Below are positions 45,301-56,746 of a stretch of DNA of 64,000 bases, piece after piece; position 1 is the stretch's first letter, and every line of letters begins with the position of its first letter. The DNA is from Patiria pectinifera (Eukaryota; Echinodermata; Asteroidea; Valvatida; Asterinidae). Below the pieces are notes generated by a model. The model was not told where the DNA came from. It saw nothing but the letters and a program-made list of their open reading frames with translations, and did not search any database. The translations under genes were made by a program, and so were the position numbers. The stretch spans positions 18,810,699 to 18,874,698 of the forward strand of contig CM057133.1 of assembly GCA_029964075.1 (NCBI GenBank), given 5' to 3'.

Positions 45301-48300
45301 CCGTGAAAATGAAAGTTTCAAGTGTTTTGCCTTAAAAACGCTTTTATTGCACACTTTTTAAAAAAAATATGTGAATTGGCCTACCGGTAAGACTACGGTA
45401 CATGTACATGTATATAATATAGTGATTTTTCCCCCTGATTTTCAGATTTCTTGATATTTCCAATCTTTGATATATTATATCAAAGATTGGAAATATCAAG
45501 AAATCTGAAAATCAGGGAAAAAAATCACCCCTATTAGCTTTTTCTTTCTTTACATTTTCCTGCAGATCCTGCCTGTGCCCAGATCTGTCTCATTCTGCCA
45601 GAACGCCTCACAATCATGCACATGTATGAATGTTGAAACTGATGAGCATAAAGCTAAGGACATGAAGGAGCCTGTCGATTTATGGTGTCAAAAGTGTAAG
45701 GTAAATGCACATGTTAATATTCATGAGTAAATCTGACATCCAATGGATTAGTCAAGAGTTGGGCATAGATGGTTGTACATGTACATTGTATGTTGACACC
45801 CTTATTAGCCAAGTTGGAATCATGTCTTCAAGAGTCATTACACGTCATCATTATCATCATCATTATTGCAAGGCAATCACTAGTCATCCAGTCCCAAGTC
45901 AAGTCACGAGCTACTTAACATGAATTGTAAAAAAAATGACATTCATTTATCACTGTTCATCCTCTGTCACTTGTGACCTGACTTATCAATTGACTAGTGA
46001 CTGACTTGTGACCAAGTGGATTAAAACTACATGTGTCTGGGGAAAAATTGCCCAACAGATCCAACCAAAGGCATAGCCACTAAAAAAAATCTGCCACATT
46101 TTGCACTTGTTTTTCAATTTCGGTGCCTGAACATCTGTTCTTTCAACAAACAGACGTCACTGAAATATGGATTGCTTTTTTTATGAAAATCCAGACAGGC
46201 CGGAAACACCTGTTGCAAATATGAATGCCGAGGCGGGATAATTTCAACGTACGAAATACGACAGTAGGATAGGTAGTGGTAGTAATGCTATGTTATACAT
46301 GCTATAGGGAGAATACTTGCATGTGACATGTGTCTGTTATTGATTATTCAAACTTTTTGCTGAGGCCTTATGTTTTTTTGGTGTTTATGCAACAAGTGAA
46401 CAAGTATTCATAAATGTATGTCCTGTGCCAACCCTATGGGCTGCAAACTTTACAATTTTCAACGAGAAAATGAAACTTGCATTCCTCAGTCAAGCTCACG
46501 TTGAATCAAACACCCCCTCCCAAAAAAAAGGGGATAAAAATATCATGAAAAAAAAACCTTATTTCCCAAAGAGTGTGGTGTTTATGATTGACTCAATAGA
46601 TAATTAATGGACAACAAAAATGTACAAATTAAATATTTCCGGAGGGGATCTTGCATTAAAGTGCTTTTAAAGCTTTGTAAACTACATGTAGGTTTATAAG
46701 TCATTCTTGACACTTTATATGATAACCTGGAAGACAGACTACATTAATACATGGTCAAATTTTTATATTGGATTCCATGTAAAATGAAACGTAAAAATGT
46801 GTAGACGTGTTTATATGTTTTCCTTTAAATGTTTGAATGTGTTAATGTTCAAACCACATTGTCAACTCACATGGTTCTCGATGAGTGCAACGCGTAGTTG
46901 CGTGCCGCCGAGATCCACAGCGAGGGCGCTCTGTCTCTCCAAGATGTGGTCGATGTCCCGGTGGTGGCTCGGACGCATTGGAGGGAAAACAAATTGCTTC
47001 TGCGTCTCCCCTGTGATGTCCAGGGACTTGAGGAACTTCATGATGCGAGGAATGGCGTGACCGTCACCATAGATGTATGAACTGCAACGGATAAAATTGT
47101 TTAAGTAAGAAATGCTAGTTGCTAAAAGTGATTGCACACCTTTTTTTTAATACTTTTAGGTTCTCGTATTCATTTGGCTTTGAAGGAGGGTCTACATGTA
47201 GTCCTGAACAGTAAATTCAAATAACTTTCTGGCTAGTAGCCTGGGTTTTTTTATTGCCTTCTAAAAATACATGGTTGTTCTGTAATTTCCATGCTTAGAA
47301 CTCCCTTTAAATTTGACACCTGGTTTGAGTTTATACTTAATTTCATGGCACAAAATCATGGTGACTGTAAGTTCACACCAAGATCCTTGGGCACTGCTCC
47401 TATAAAATCATGCCTTTGTCGACTTGTTTACATGTATGTTTTGTTTGTCCAGACTTACGGAGGGTACTGCTTTTGGTACTGGATCTCCAGTGCCTGTTTG
47501 ATCTTCTCTGTTGTGTCTGCCTCTCTGCAGTGCAGCACATTTTCCCCTGTGGTTACACAAAATCAGAACAAACATGTTGAGACTGTGTTTCTTACAGCAC
47601 TTTTTACCAACAGTCTCAAAAAGCACTTCACAATAATTACATGCACCTCTGTTCATCAGGTCGTAAGCATTTTTCTGCAGCAGCTCAAAATCAGCGCATG
47701 TGTCCTAGGTACCCTCAGTTTACTACCATTTATATTCCTGGGTAGAGAGCAACAAAGGTACCGGTAGTAAATTGTCTTGCCTAAGAACACAAGGGCCATG
47801 CTCCCCATCAGAGTTCAAACAAATGTACATGTATCATACTACAAAAAAACTGTGCATGAGTGGAACACTGCAGCCATTGGACCACGGCGCTCGTAATTGT
47901 TTTTATATTGAAACGCCTGCCCACAGCACATGGATCACGCTCACAAAAACACTCAAGTTTTCAAGAGTTGGCAGTTAAAGAAGTGATGGTCACTTTTAGG
48001 ATCTCCTCAATCGTTACAAAGAGAGATACATCTATACAGACACTTGAAAGCTATTGCCATCATACGTTTGTGCGCATTCAGACGAAAACTGGTGCAGCGT
48101 ACTTTGCATCATCAGATCATACACATGTGAGCTGGAGTCGGTGCTCTTGCGAGTGTTGATACAGTACCATATACTCTTTCCTCACGAGGTTTAAATTAAA
48201 CATGGGGATCGCCAAAATTTGTTTCAGACGCAAAATCGCGAGCATGCAAGCTTGGCCAACAGACCACTCCGTGATGGAAGATAGCCAGGAATTGCCATTT

Positions 48301-51300
48301 CTAGTCACCCAGCCACAGGAAAATCTAGATGTGGGGGAGGGGAGGCCTGGATACCATGTGACCAATGGTTGCATCTCCGAAGTGGACGATATTAAATTTG
48401 TTTTGTTCATAATATTGGTTACAGACCAAGAAGGGTAATGTATCGGTACTACTGGTAGTGGTTGTGAGGTGCTGATCTCTTCATTTTCCCCAAAACATTT
48501 TCTTTTTCTTTCTTCTTCCTTTTTTTTTCTTTCCGTCCTTTTTAAATTTTGTTTTTGCTTCACCATGTTCACCCTCCCTTTCGCGATGCCCATGAGTTCA
48601 AAGAGTGTACAAAGCAAGTTGATCCATCTTCGTAACAGTCAGTCCATTGTACAGATAAACTTCTGTAAATCCAACAACACTTGCCTACTGATTCTGTACA
48701 TGTAGGTCTGTGTATTTTACAATAAAAAAAGAATGTTGTACAAATACCCATTCCTCTCAATGGTATGAAAATAATGACAAACCTTTATTAGATTTTTTAA
48801 GATGATATTCTGTGCAGTTTTAAAATTACAGTGAACTTTCAATACAAATTGTTTAGAAAAATATTACTGAATCAAGTTTGCACATTGCAGCCAAAAAAGA
48901 AAGAAAGAAAACGAAGACATATAGGGGTGACCAACATTTGTAAAATACTGCTGATTCTGCCTTAGATGACATTACTATTTTCCTCATGAATATGGAAGAG
49001 AACATGAGCCTAACAACTGAATAGCCCTGATAAACCCTTACAAATAACAGTACAAAGACTGCATATTTAAAGGATTTCACTTAACTTTTTATGTGACCCT
49101 TTTAAAAAATCGGCAGGCTCTGCCATCATAGTACTGTATTAAACAGGTAAATGACTAGTCAATGAAGCAAGGTCCCCCCCCCCCAGGCACTCCATGATAT
49201 TTACCAGTTTCACGTCCAGTTTGTCGAGAGCCCAGATTGATCACTGGGGTTCCAAAGGCCCCAGCCTCCCTGATTCCAGCACTGCTGTTCCCAATCATGC
49301 AGCCAGCATTGGCCACCAGGATCAGAAACTCATCAAAGGGTATATGCTTGGCCGTCTTGAAGCTGGGGTGGTGCTCGATGCCTTTCTGGCGCATAATGCG
49401 AGTCATTTCTTTGCTGCCTGTTGACGGTAAGACAGACAAATGCAGCAATAGAAAGACATTTATTATAGAAAGTACTAATGCGTTGCGTGTATCTCTGCCA
49501 ATAAAGCAAGACCTTCAAAAAGGGTTATTGCAACAGATTGCTCAACATGAACAAGTTATTTACAAACAATATGTATATGTAGATTAAATTTACATCTGAA
49601 AACAAAACTTCTTCCCCTTGCAAATCAGGAGACAGCATGTAAACAGGTTGACAATTTAACATCGTTTCAATAAGTGTAAAATGGTAAAACTATTTTAGAG
49701 TCATTCCTTATAATTGCAAATAATGACTTGCCTGCGTCTATATTGGGGAACAGTACAATGACTTTCTTGCCAAATTCCAACAGGGCATCAAGCATCAGAC
49801 CAAACATCTTCAAGGATTTACTGATATTAGTTGTGACCGGATGTTGCAGAGCAACGAGGTAATCGTGTGGTTGTACGTCCTTGGGCAGCCATTTCTCAAG
49901 CACGGCCATGCAGTTGGTGGTGTCCGTGTTCAAGAGTTTGTCGTAGGAGGTACAGCCGGCCAGCAAAATGGCGTTGTTGTCCTCGCACATGGCTAGGAGT
50001 CGGCTGTGAGCCCGCTCCGTGCAGCAGACATGGTAGTGTGCCAGCTTGGTGATGGAGTGTCGGATCATGTCATCAATGGTTCCGCTGATCTCACCACCTT
50101 CCACATGCACGATGCGAATGTTCATCAAGGCAGCGGAGGCAGCAAGGGATAAGGCATCAAAACGGTCACCGTGTACAATTAAGACGTGAGGTTTAAGACG
50201 TAGCAGGACGTCAGGGAGTTTGACCATGGCCAGGCCGATGGACTCTACCATTGCTGCTTCGTCTTCACCACGGACGATGGTATGTAGACGACTGTCAATA
50301 TCAATACCATCCTGCTCTATGTAGCGGTATGTAGATCTGAAAATGAATGTAAATAATTTTATATGTATTAAGATAAAGGTGAATTCAGTACCAGTTCCAG
50401 CAATATTTAGTACCGGTACCCAAAAAAAGTAAGTTTAACACACCACAACCTTTGCTACTTAAACCCTCTTTTAAGTTCAACTATCCAGAGGCAAAAAATG
50501 CTTGAGTATACCGCTTAAATATTAAGGGGATAAAATGTGTGCTTGGTCGGTTTTAAACACTATGTTTAAGACCGGTTGGAGTCTGGATGCTGATAATTGT
50601 ACCCAAGCTGAAGATGTATTGTGAATTTAGGACTATGAAATACTAACTCACTGGTAGTATTCCCAAATATGAAGTCCAGCCCCTCCCCTTTTTAAATGAG
50701 TCAGGGGTGCATCAATGGCCACTCGCTTTTGCCCCCCTTCCCCCCCCCCCCCCCCCATGAAAATCAATCAAGTGACTGTTTTCAACAGCTCAGAGCTCCA
50801 AGCCTACGTAAAGTAGGATTGACTGGCTGTGACTGTTAATTTAAGGTACTTTTGATAAAGCTGTGATTTGACTGAAGGTGATTGATATGACGGCTGTGCC
50901 ACCAGTTTCCTGCTAATATTGCCTGTTAAATGAGTTTGACTAGTCAGAGCGCTTGCTTGAAATGTGATCCGACTATTTGTACCTAGCCTGTGTATTTGTA
51001 AAAGACATGGCAGGGGAAGTGGATGTAAGCTTTGAGTGTCTGTCTCTAAACAATACCAAATCATCGTGGGCAGCATTCTGTGCAGCACCTAACTCAACTT
51101 TTTAATGGCATGACTGTGAGCTGAATGGGATTTTCCGGTGAAATTGGATTCATAACTGTTATTCAGTTTGAAGAAGTTGGAGTACCTGGATTTTTGAAAT
51201 CTCCAATTACGGACATGCTGGGTCTGCCAGAAACACCAGCAACCATTCCACTCATACTAGCTCTTGCCTGTATGCTGTTCTTCCATGAGCCCATTTAGCC

Positions 51301-51591
51301 AGAATACAGAATGTCACAATGAATTTCATATACCCCTAAAAACAACCTGAAATACCCCAAAAGTTAACAACCGTCAACTCACCCATAGTCATCGATGAGA
51401 TGACATCCAAGGACAATGACAGACAAGTCAATGTCTTCATCAGCCTTGGCAGCCAGCATGATGGGTGCCAACTTGGAGTAGTCTGCTCGGTTACAGGTAG
51501 CGATGCACAGACGCATCCTGGGCTGCTGGGGCGTGGCCACATCGTTTTCCAGGCCTACAATGTGGGCTCGCTTAGCAGCGGGTTCTTCCAT
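36123..51591 (-). CDS. GNE: GNE: bifunctional UDP-GlcNAc 2-epimerase / ManNAc kinase
   Basis: Eleven coding exons (minus strand: 51591-51383, 50336-49732, 49417-49205, 47546-47459, 47081-46871, 43730-43601, 40298-40230, 39491-39339, 38681-38499, 36957-36841, 36358-36123) join in phase to 2,214 nt, 737 residues plus stop; human GNE is 722. The enzyme makes ManNAc from UDP-GlcNAc and phosphorylates it, starting sialic acid synthesis in the cytosol. Epimerase half: [48 protein letters not shown]. Kinase half: [13 protein letters not shown] (ATP site), [12 protein letters not shown] (catalytic Asp), and the ROK zinc motif [11 protein letters not shown]. Arginines equivalent to human R263 and R266 (CMP-sialic acid feedback site) are kept (EMTRIMR). 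One intron is GC-AG. The N terminus differs and is about 15 residues longer. The gene appears intact. Confidence 0.97.
36841..36957 (-). CDS. GNE: GNE coding exon 10
   Basis: Encodes [20 protein letters not shown] then [19 protein letters not shown]; more diverged at its start than other exons. Confidence 0.9.
37935..38442. mobile_element. Family B MITE, copy 2, in GNE intron 9
   Basis: Diverged copy of 30787-31309 in the same orientation, with GCTGGAAAAACCAAGAAAA, CTGGTTCCCTGACC and GGTCGGCCGAC; right TTAA at 38443-38446, left TTAA eroded to TTGA. Confidence 0.82.
38499..38681 (-). CDS. GNE: GNE coding exon 9 (zinc motif)
   Basis: Encodes [40 protein letters not shown] and [13 protein letters not shown]. 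His and three Cys of the ROK zinc site are kept. A MITE ends about 56 bp from its donor side. Confidence 0.95.
39339..39491 (-). CDS. GNE: GNE coding exon 8 (kinase catalytic Asp)
   Basis: Encodes [20 protein letters not shown] then [19 protein letters not shown]. The Asp of VDNDGN corresponds to the human catalytic D517. Confidence 0.95.
40230..40298 (-). CDS. GNE: GNE coding exon 7
   Basis: Encodes [20 protein letters not shown] then LEG; 69 nt, donor GTAGGA. Confidence 0.93.
40671..40870. repeat. hAT-like element rich in TACTCG words
   Basis: Starts CAGTGTTGGAGTACTCATAC at 40671 and contains about a dozen GTACTCGA / GACTCGG words over 200 bp. The start resembles hAT ends; the matching right end is not seen, so it is truncated or highly diverged. 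In GNE intron 6. Confidence 0.6.
41185..41815. repeat. Diverged tandem duplication, ~375-bp period
   Basis: GGTAGTAAATGCAAATGCCA (41192) recurs as GGTAGTAAAAGCAAATGCCA (about 41569); CCCAGCCTTGA, GAATCTGAAGCATTTACTC and ACGAAGTAAACG also recur in order. In GNE intron 6. Confidence 0.8.
42190..42715. mobile_element. Family B MITE, copy 3, in GNE intron 6
   Basis: Inverted relative to the other copies, with TTAA at 42186-42189 and 42716-42719, ends AAGGAATATACAACATTTGC / GATGTACATTCCCT, and the palindrome GGTCGGCCGACC near 42358. Confidence 0.85.
43601..43730 (-). CDS. GNE: GNE coding exon 6
   Basis: Encodes [20 protein letters not shown] through [10 protein letters not shown], matching the human kinase segment. 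This exon is not open on both sides, so only homology and splice sites reveal it. Confidence 0.93.
45423..45527. repeat. 105-bp almost perfect palindrome in GNE intron 5
   Basis: Left arm TGATTTTTCCCCCTGATTTT through CAATCTTTGATATA, one central base, then its complement to 45527. One or two mismatches in about 52 bp per arm and essentially no spacer. Confidence 0.92.
46871..47081 (-). CDS. GNE: GNE coding exon 5 (domain junction)
   Basis: Encodes [20 protein letters not shown], the linker [14 protein letters not shown] and the kinase ATP-binding [15 protein letters not shown]. Leaves in phase 0. Confidence 0.95.
47459..47546 (-). CDS. GNE: GNE coding exon 4
   Basis: Encodes [20 protein letters not shown] and ends YPP before donor GTAAGT; last part of the epimerase domain. 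Confidence 0.93.
49205..49417 (-). CDS. GNE: GNE coding exon 3 (allosteric region)
   Basis: Encodes [20 protein letters not shown] and [20 protein letters not shown] up to GRETG. Contains the two arginines of the CMP-Neu5Ac feedback site. Phase 1 at both ends. Confidence 0.95.
49732..50336 (-). CDS. GNE: GNE coding exon 2 (epimerase core)
   Basis: Residues about 70-271. Carries [39 protein letters not shown] and [10 protein letters not shown]. The donor is GC, not GT: AG|GCAAGT at 49731. Confidence 0.96.
51383..51591 (-). CDS. GNE: GNE coding exon 1
   Basis: Starts [20 protein letters not shown], an N terminus not seen in vertebrate GNE, then enters the epimerase at [17 protein letters not shown] and ends [12 protein letters not shown]. 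Start context AAGATGG. A weak acceptor at 51613-51614 suggests a non-coding exon upstream. Leaves in phase 2. Confidence 0.92.
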
Positions 51592-51684
51592 CTTGATATC
51601 CTTTAGGGCATGCTAAATATTACACATTCAAAAGATGACAATCAAATAATATCCACATCAAGGGTCATGCTGTACGTGTTCATA

Positions 51685-52113
51685 AACACCGCAAAAAAAA
51701 AAAGGTCCACACTCATTGGAGGGGTCATAATGTTAACTGTGATCGTCTTATGATGACGTCGTTGTTGGTTACATTTTGATACCCAGTTTGCTACCAAAGA
51801 CATTATCATCCAACACTGACAACAGTTGATGAAAAATGATGCAGTTTGAAAAGTTGCAAATTTAAAGAGTACGCGAGTGGAAATTTCTGCGTGACAATGT
51901 TACACTATCTGAAACGAATGCCAGGGAATATCGATCACACAGTGCTTGTATGCATGGGAGCATGCGGGCTATTCGAATAGCCTGCGCTTTGTTCGGGTTT
52001 CAAAATGTAGCTAACAAAATTCCCCAAAGGTCTATATAAATGACATCATCATACGACGATCAGATTCAAAATTATGACCCCTCCAATGAGTGTGGACTTT
52101 TTTCTGCGGTGTT
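51685..52113. mobile_element. TA-flanked MITE just upstream of GNE start
   Basis: Inverted ends of about 75 bp: AACACCGCAAAAAAA, GTCCACACTCATTGGAGGGG, GATCGTC and complement on the right. TA flanks both ends (51683-51684 and 52114-52115), as in Tc1/mariner-type insertion. It begins 94 bp upstream of the GNE ATG. Confidence 0.85.
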
Positions 52114-52907
52114 TAGATCTGTTGCATTGCAGCCATCTTTGTGCTTTTGTTCAATAGGGATACCCATGAGTAGACCTTTGAGAACCTTCGTCATGTTCCA
52201 TGTAATCCAGGATTTTAGCAAGAGGGGTATCTGGGTGTCTTTTGAACACCATGAGGTCTAGTTTGGATACCCCATTTTGCTACACAAGATACAAGCATTG
52301 AACTTTAGCAACTTTGGCACCCTGTTTTTCCATTGAAGGCAAATTAAAACTCAATTTATTATTGGGTAAAAAAAAATTACCAAAAACATGCTCCAAAGAT
52401 GGCTGCCTAATAAAAAGGGTCAATAGACCCCCCCCCAAAAAAAAACAGGCTCAATGTTATTCATACATGTACATGTACATGAAGCACTTGTTTGACTGTG
52501 CATTTCAGTAGTTACCAATCTTGTTTTTCTTGATTTTCTTTTGCTCATGCAGTCAATTTATTTTACATGTTACACTTTCAGGGGTAGACAAAGGAGTAAT
52601 ATACAATTTGTTTACGCATACACATAGGTATACATGTATTCTCCTTGAGTAAGTTGAGGCGTAATCGAATAAGAGTAGTAGTGAGTGCGCATGCGCGAAC
52701 GTGATTAGCTCTCTCTTCACATCGCTCTGCTTTTCAAGGAAAATTCCACCTTTTCCATCCAGTAGTTTCATTCCATCTATCAGAAAAGTGTTTTTTAGAA
52801 CATCAAGGATTGCACTTGGACAAGTTTGAGGATTCCATCATGAACTTATATTGAGTTCCACCACTCGTTTTCTACACCTTCATTTTGCTTCATCGATTCA
52901 ATATGGC

Positions 52908-55900
52908 GACCTACGTGAAATCGGCGGTGGCGTAGTTACTACGGCGGCTCGTCGGGCGTGAGGTCTAGTATTGCCGGGTTGGACTTGGTGACCGACAGCT
53001 CTGCTGACATCTGCCAGCTCTGCCAACCATGTTAGGCCAACATACAAGGAAGAAATTTGCTACATCAGGTAACATGAAGTTGAAGGGGAACAATTATAAA
53101 CTGTACCTAGTGTACTACTGCATCATGATCATCACCAAATCAGGGGATACAGAACTAAACCCGGGACCGAATACTCAAGGCAGTCTAAGTAACTCCAGTG
53201 AAAACCCCTAATTTCCATGTCCAATATGTCATCAGCCATGCACATAGGAAGAGAAGGCCGTTCAATGCGACGGATGGGAGGAATGGTATCACGCTAGATG
53301 CATAAACATAAATACCCTGGTGTGTGAGGCATTGGGAAACAGTAATGTATCATGGATTTGCTGCAGTTGCAACATGCCTAACTTTTCCAAATCAGCCTGT
53401 TCTTTGGACTCTGCTAACATGTCAGACAGTTTAAGCAGTCTTGACGATGAAGCAAACATTCCACCACCTCTTGCCTTCTCATCGCCGGCAGCTACTAATA
53501 GCAGTAGACCCAAAGAAGGACCCCCAATCAACACCAGTCAAAAGAAACACAAAGCCACCATGAGACACCACTTGAAGATTGTTGTTGTTAACTTCCAAGG
53601 TTTGCGTACCAAAAAAGCAGCTCTCCAAGTATTTTTGGATATCAACCAGCCAGATGTCGTTATCGGCACGGAGACCCATATTGACAGCTCGGTTCTCTCA
53701 AGCGAAATTTTCCCCCCTAACTACAAAGTTACCAGGAAAGATCGTAACGCCAAAGGAGGTGGAGTTCTTATAGCGCTCAAGGGAGACCTTGTTGGATCTC
53801 ACCGAACAGATCTTGACAGTAACTCTGAAATATTATGGATCCAGTTAGAGATAGTAGGATCAAAACCCCTACTTATCGGTGCTTTCTACAGACCACAGTC
53901 TACTGACCTTCCAGAGTATGAATATTTAAAACAATTACGCCAGTCAATGGACAAAATTGATCTGTCCAAAGGCCAACAGGTATGGATTGGGGGTGACTTT
54001 AATCTACCCGGCATTAACTGGAGTACTGTGTCAACCATACCAGGAGGCTACAAACCAGGTCTATCACAGGAATTCATCAACATCATCAATGACAAAGGAC
54101 TTGAACAAATGATAAGTTCACCTACCAGAATAGACAACATATTGGACTTGTTTCTCACCACTCACTCTACCCTTGTAGAGAGGACAACAGTATTGCCTGG
54201 CATGAGCGACCACGACGGTATACCGTTCATAGTAGTCAACACCAAACCCCGCAAGATCAAACAAAAACCAAGGAGAACTTACCTCTATAGGAAAGCTGAG
54301 GTTGACAACTTGAAGGAAGCGATTACAAATCTTGCTAGTAACATCATCGGCAATTACGACAACCAGGATTGCCCAGCGGACAGTTTGTGGTCTGACTTCA
54401 AAGTGGGCTTGACTGAAGCCATGAATAAGTTCATACCTTCAAAATTTGTCACTAATGGCAAACAATCACCATGGATTAACCAGGACATCAAGAGACTGCA
54501 CAAACGTAAACGAGCTTACAACCGGTACAAGAAGACAAAAAACCCAGAGGACAAAGAGAGATTTCAAACCCTCAGAAAGGAAGTCTCAAAGATGACGAGG
54601 AGACAACACAGAAGTTACGTGAAACAATCCTGTGAATCATCTTCCAAGAGCTTCTGGAGCTTTATCAAGAGCCTCAAGCAAGACACTTTCGGCATCTGCT
54701 CTCTCAGGGATAAGGGAGATCTGATCTCTGGAAGCACGGAGAAAGCTGAAGTCCTAAACGACCAATTTAGGAAAGTCTTCACTCAGGAGGATACAGTCAA
54801 TATGCCGCCAATGGACAATAATTCTTTTCCATCTATGCCGGAACTCGTCATAAACACACAGGGAGTTTGGAAACAACTTTCCAAATTACTACCCAACAAA
54901 GCAGCTGGTCCGGACGACCTACCTGCCCGCATACTGAAGGAGTATGCATCTGAAATCGCTCCAGCCCTCACTTGCATATTTCAGAGATCGTTAGACTCGG
55001 GTATTCTGCCAGAAGACTGGAGAAGAGCTAACATCAGCCCTATCTTCAAAAAAGGACACCGAACGAAGGCATCCAACTACCGCCCAGTATCGCTGACGTC
55101 TATATGCAGCAAGGTCCTGGAACACATTTTGCACTCCAACATATCAGATCATCTTGATCAGTACAATATCTTGTGCGAGGAACAGCACGGATTCCGCAGC
55201 AAACACTCCTGTGAATCCCAGCTCATCCAGACAATACACGACCTGGCTCTCGCTTTCGACAACAGAAAACAAACAGACGTAGTAATAATGGATTTTTCGA
55301 AAGCATTCGACAAAGTGGCACACAACAGACTACTTCTCAAAATCAACCACTACGGCATCAGGGGGAACACCTACAAATGGATTTCATCCTTCTTAAAAGA
55401 CCGTGTTGTCATCGATGGAAGTCACTCGGAGTGGGTACACGGAGTCCCCAAGGCACTGTCCTCGGCCCCTTGCTCTTCCTGCTGTTTATTAACGACTTGC
55501 CGTGCAACATCTCCTCATCTGTTCGACTCTTCGCAGATGACTGCATCCTTTACAACACAATCGAGAAACCAGAAGACGCCGACCGTTTACAACAGGACCT
55601 TGATACCTTCAAAGAATGGGAAAAGAACTGGCAAATGGAGTTCAACACAGAGAAGTGCTTCGTCATGAGAGTTACTCACTCCAAGAACCCATCGACCTAC
55701 AAATACAAACTAGGCACCACTACCCTCCAGGAAACCGACAGTCATACATACTTAGGCGTTGACATCACAAGCAACCTCAGATGGAATCAACACATCAACA
55801 AGATCACTTCCACTGCAAACCGCAGCCTGGGCTTTCTACGTCGCAACATCTCCATCTGCTCAAAAAGAACCAAGACCAAGGCCTATACCACATTTGTTAG

Positions 55901-56470
55901 ACCTCACTTAGAGTACAGCTCGGCTGCTTGGGATCCATATACACAAGACCAGATATCACAGATTGAAGCTGTCCAACGTAGAGGAGCAAGATTTGTGTTC
56001 AGAGACTACGACTACAAGAGCAGCCCATCTGCAATGATCTCAGCACTGAAATGGGATACTCTCTCATTGAGAAGAAAGGAGCACCGCCTCAACGTCTTCA
56101 ACAATGGATTACACGGTCACCTAGCCCTCCCGGCAAGAACCATCTTACGCCCGACCACACGCTCATCCAGATTCTCAAACGCTAACACCTTCCTCAGACT
56201 ACAAGCAAGAAAGGACTGTTATAAATACTCCTTTTTTCCAAGGACAGTAACAGAGTGGAATCAATTACCAGTGAATATTACATCGATCACTGACAAACTA
56301 CCCTTCAAGCAACAACTGTACAAGCACTTAAGAAACTAGAATCATTCATGCGCACTCACAACCCTGCTCGGTTTACTCCAACTGCAAGGCAACAAGGAGT
56401 GTTGAGCAGTATTGATGCAGATGCAGAAGAAACAGCAATTGCTGTATTCAGGTACACTGTACAATAAAAT
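52908..56470 (+). mobile_element. Near full-length CR1-like non-LTR retrotransposon, disabled
   Basis: Probable 5' UTR from about 52908, one reading frame from 53029, 3' UTR after 56339 containing CAGTATTGATGCAGATGCAG and ending near AATAAAATCTGAC (about 56470). Target duplication and exact ends not identified. It lies 1.3 kb upstream of GNE on the opposite strand. Confidence 0.82.
53029..56339 (+). pseudogene. CR1-like ORF: 2A-like peptide, PHD-type finger, APE endonuclease, reverse transcriptase
   Basis: One frame runs 53029-55450 and then shifts. Order: hydrophobic N terminus ending SGDTELNPGP (53140-53169, 2A-like); a Cys-rich PHD-like finger (53218-53370, CPICHQPC... to WICCSCNMP); APE endonuclease 53570-54240 (VVVNFQGLRTKKAAL, GTETHIDS, GAFYRPQ, GGDFNLPGINW, MSDHDGIPF); reverse transcriptase 54900-55650 (GPDDLPARILKEYA, NYRPVSLTSICSKVLEHIL, EQHGFRSKHSCESQL, MDFSKAFDKVAHNRLL, PQGTVLGPLLFLLFINDLP, FADDCILY at 55530-55553) and the CR1 C terminus. 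Lesions: TAA at 53209, TAG at 53245, Trp in place of an expected finger Cys at 53275, and a one-base loss in a C-run at about 55446-55449. No other breaks were noticed, so the copy is young. Confidence 0.9.
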
Positions 56471-56597
56471 CTGACAAGAAAAACGCTAAAAAGTAAAACC
56501 TGCTCCATATGAACAAACATGTACTTCCTGCCATTGAAAATGCAGTCTTTGAACTAACTCTCTTTGTTTCTTAATTGGCCTCTCTTACATACATGTA

Positions 56598-56746
56598 GGA
56601 GACTTTTGAGACGTTGGTGGCAGCAAACACACCGGTCGTTTTTCCCATTGTTTGTGTCATATTGAGCTTGCGTGCTTTAGCTTAAACATGACGTCACCAA
56701 TTGAAAAGGTCAACGCGTTTGCTGCCACCAACATCCAAAAGTCTCC
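56598..56746. mobile_element. Small MITE with CRE palindrome
   Basis: GGAGACTTTTGAGACGTTGG and TGGCAGCAAAC on the left, inverted on the right (GTTTGCTGCCACCAACATCC, AAAAGTCTCC). TGACGTCA lies at 56689-56696. Confidence 0.78.

Noticed and set aside
48117-48617. 166-codon minus-strand frame within GNE intron 3
   Set aside because: Vertebrate GNE has no exon there, exons 3 and 4 already join in phase, and the peptide resembles no family I know.
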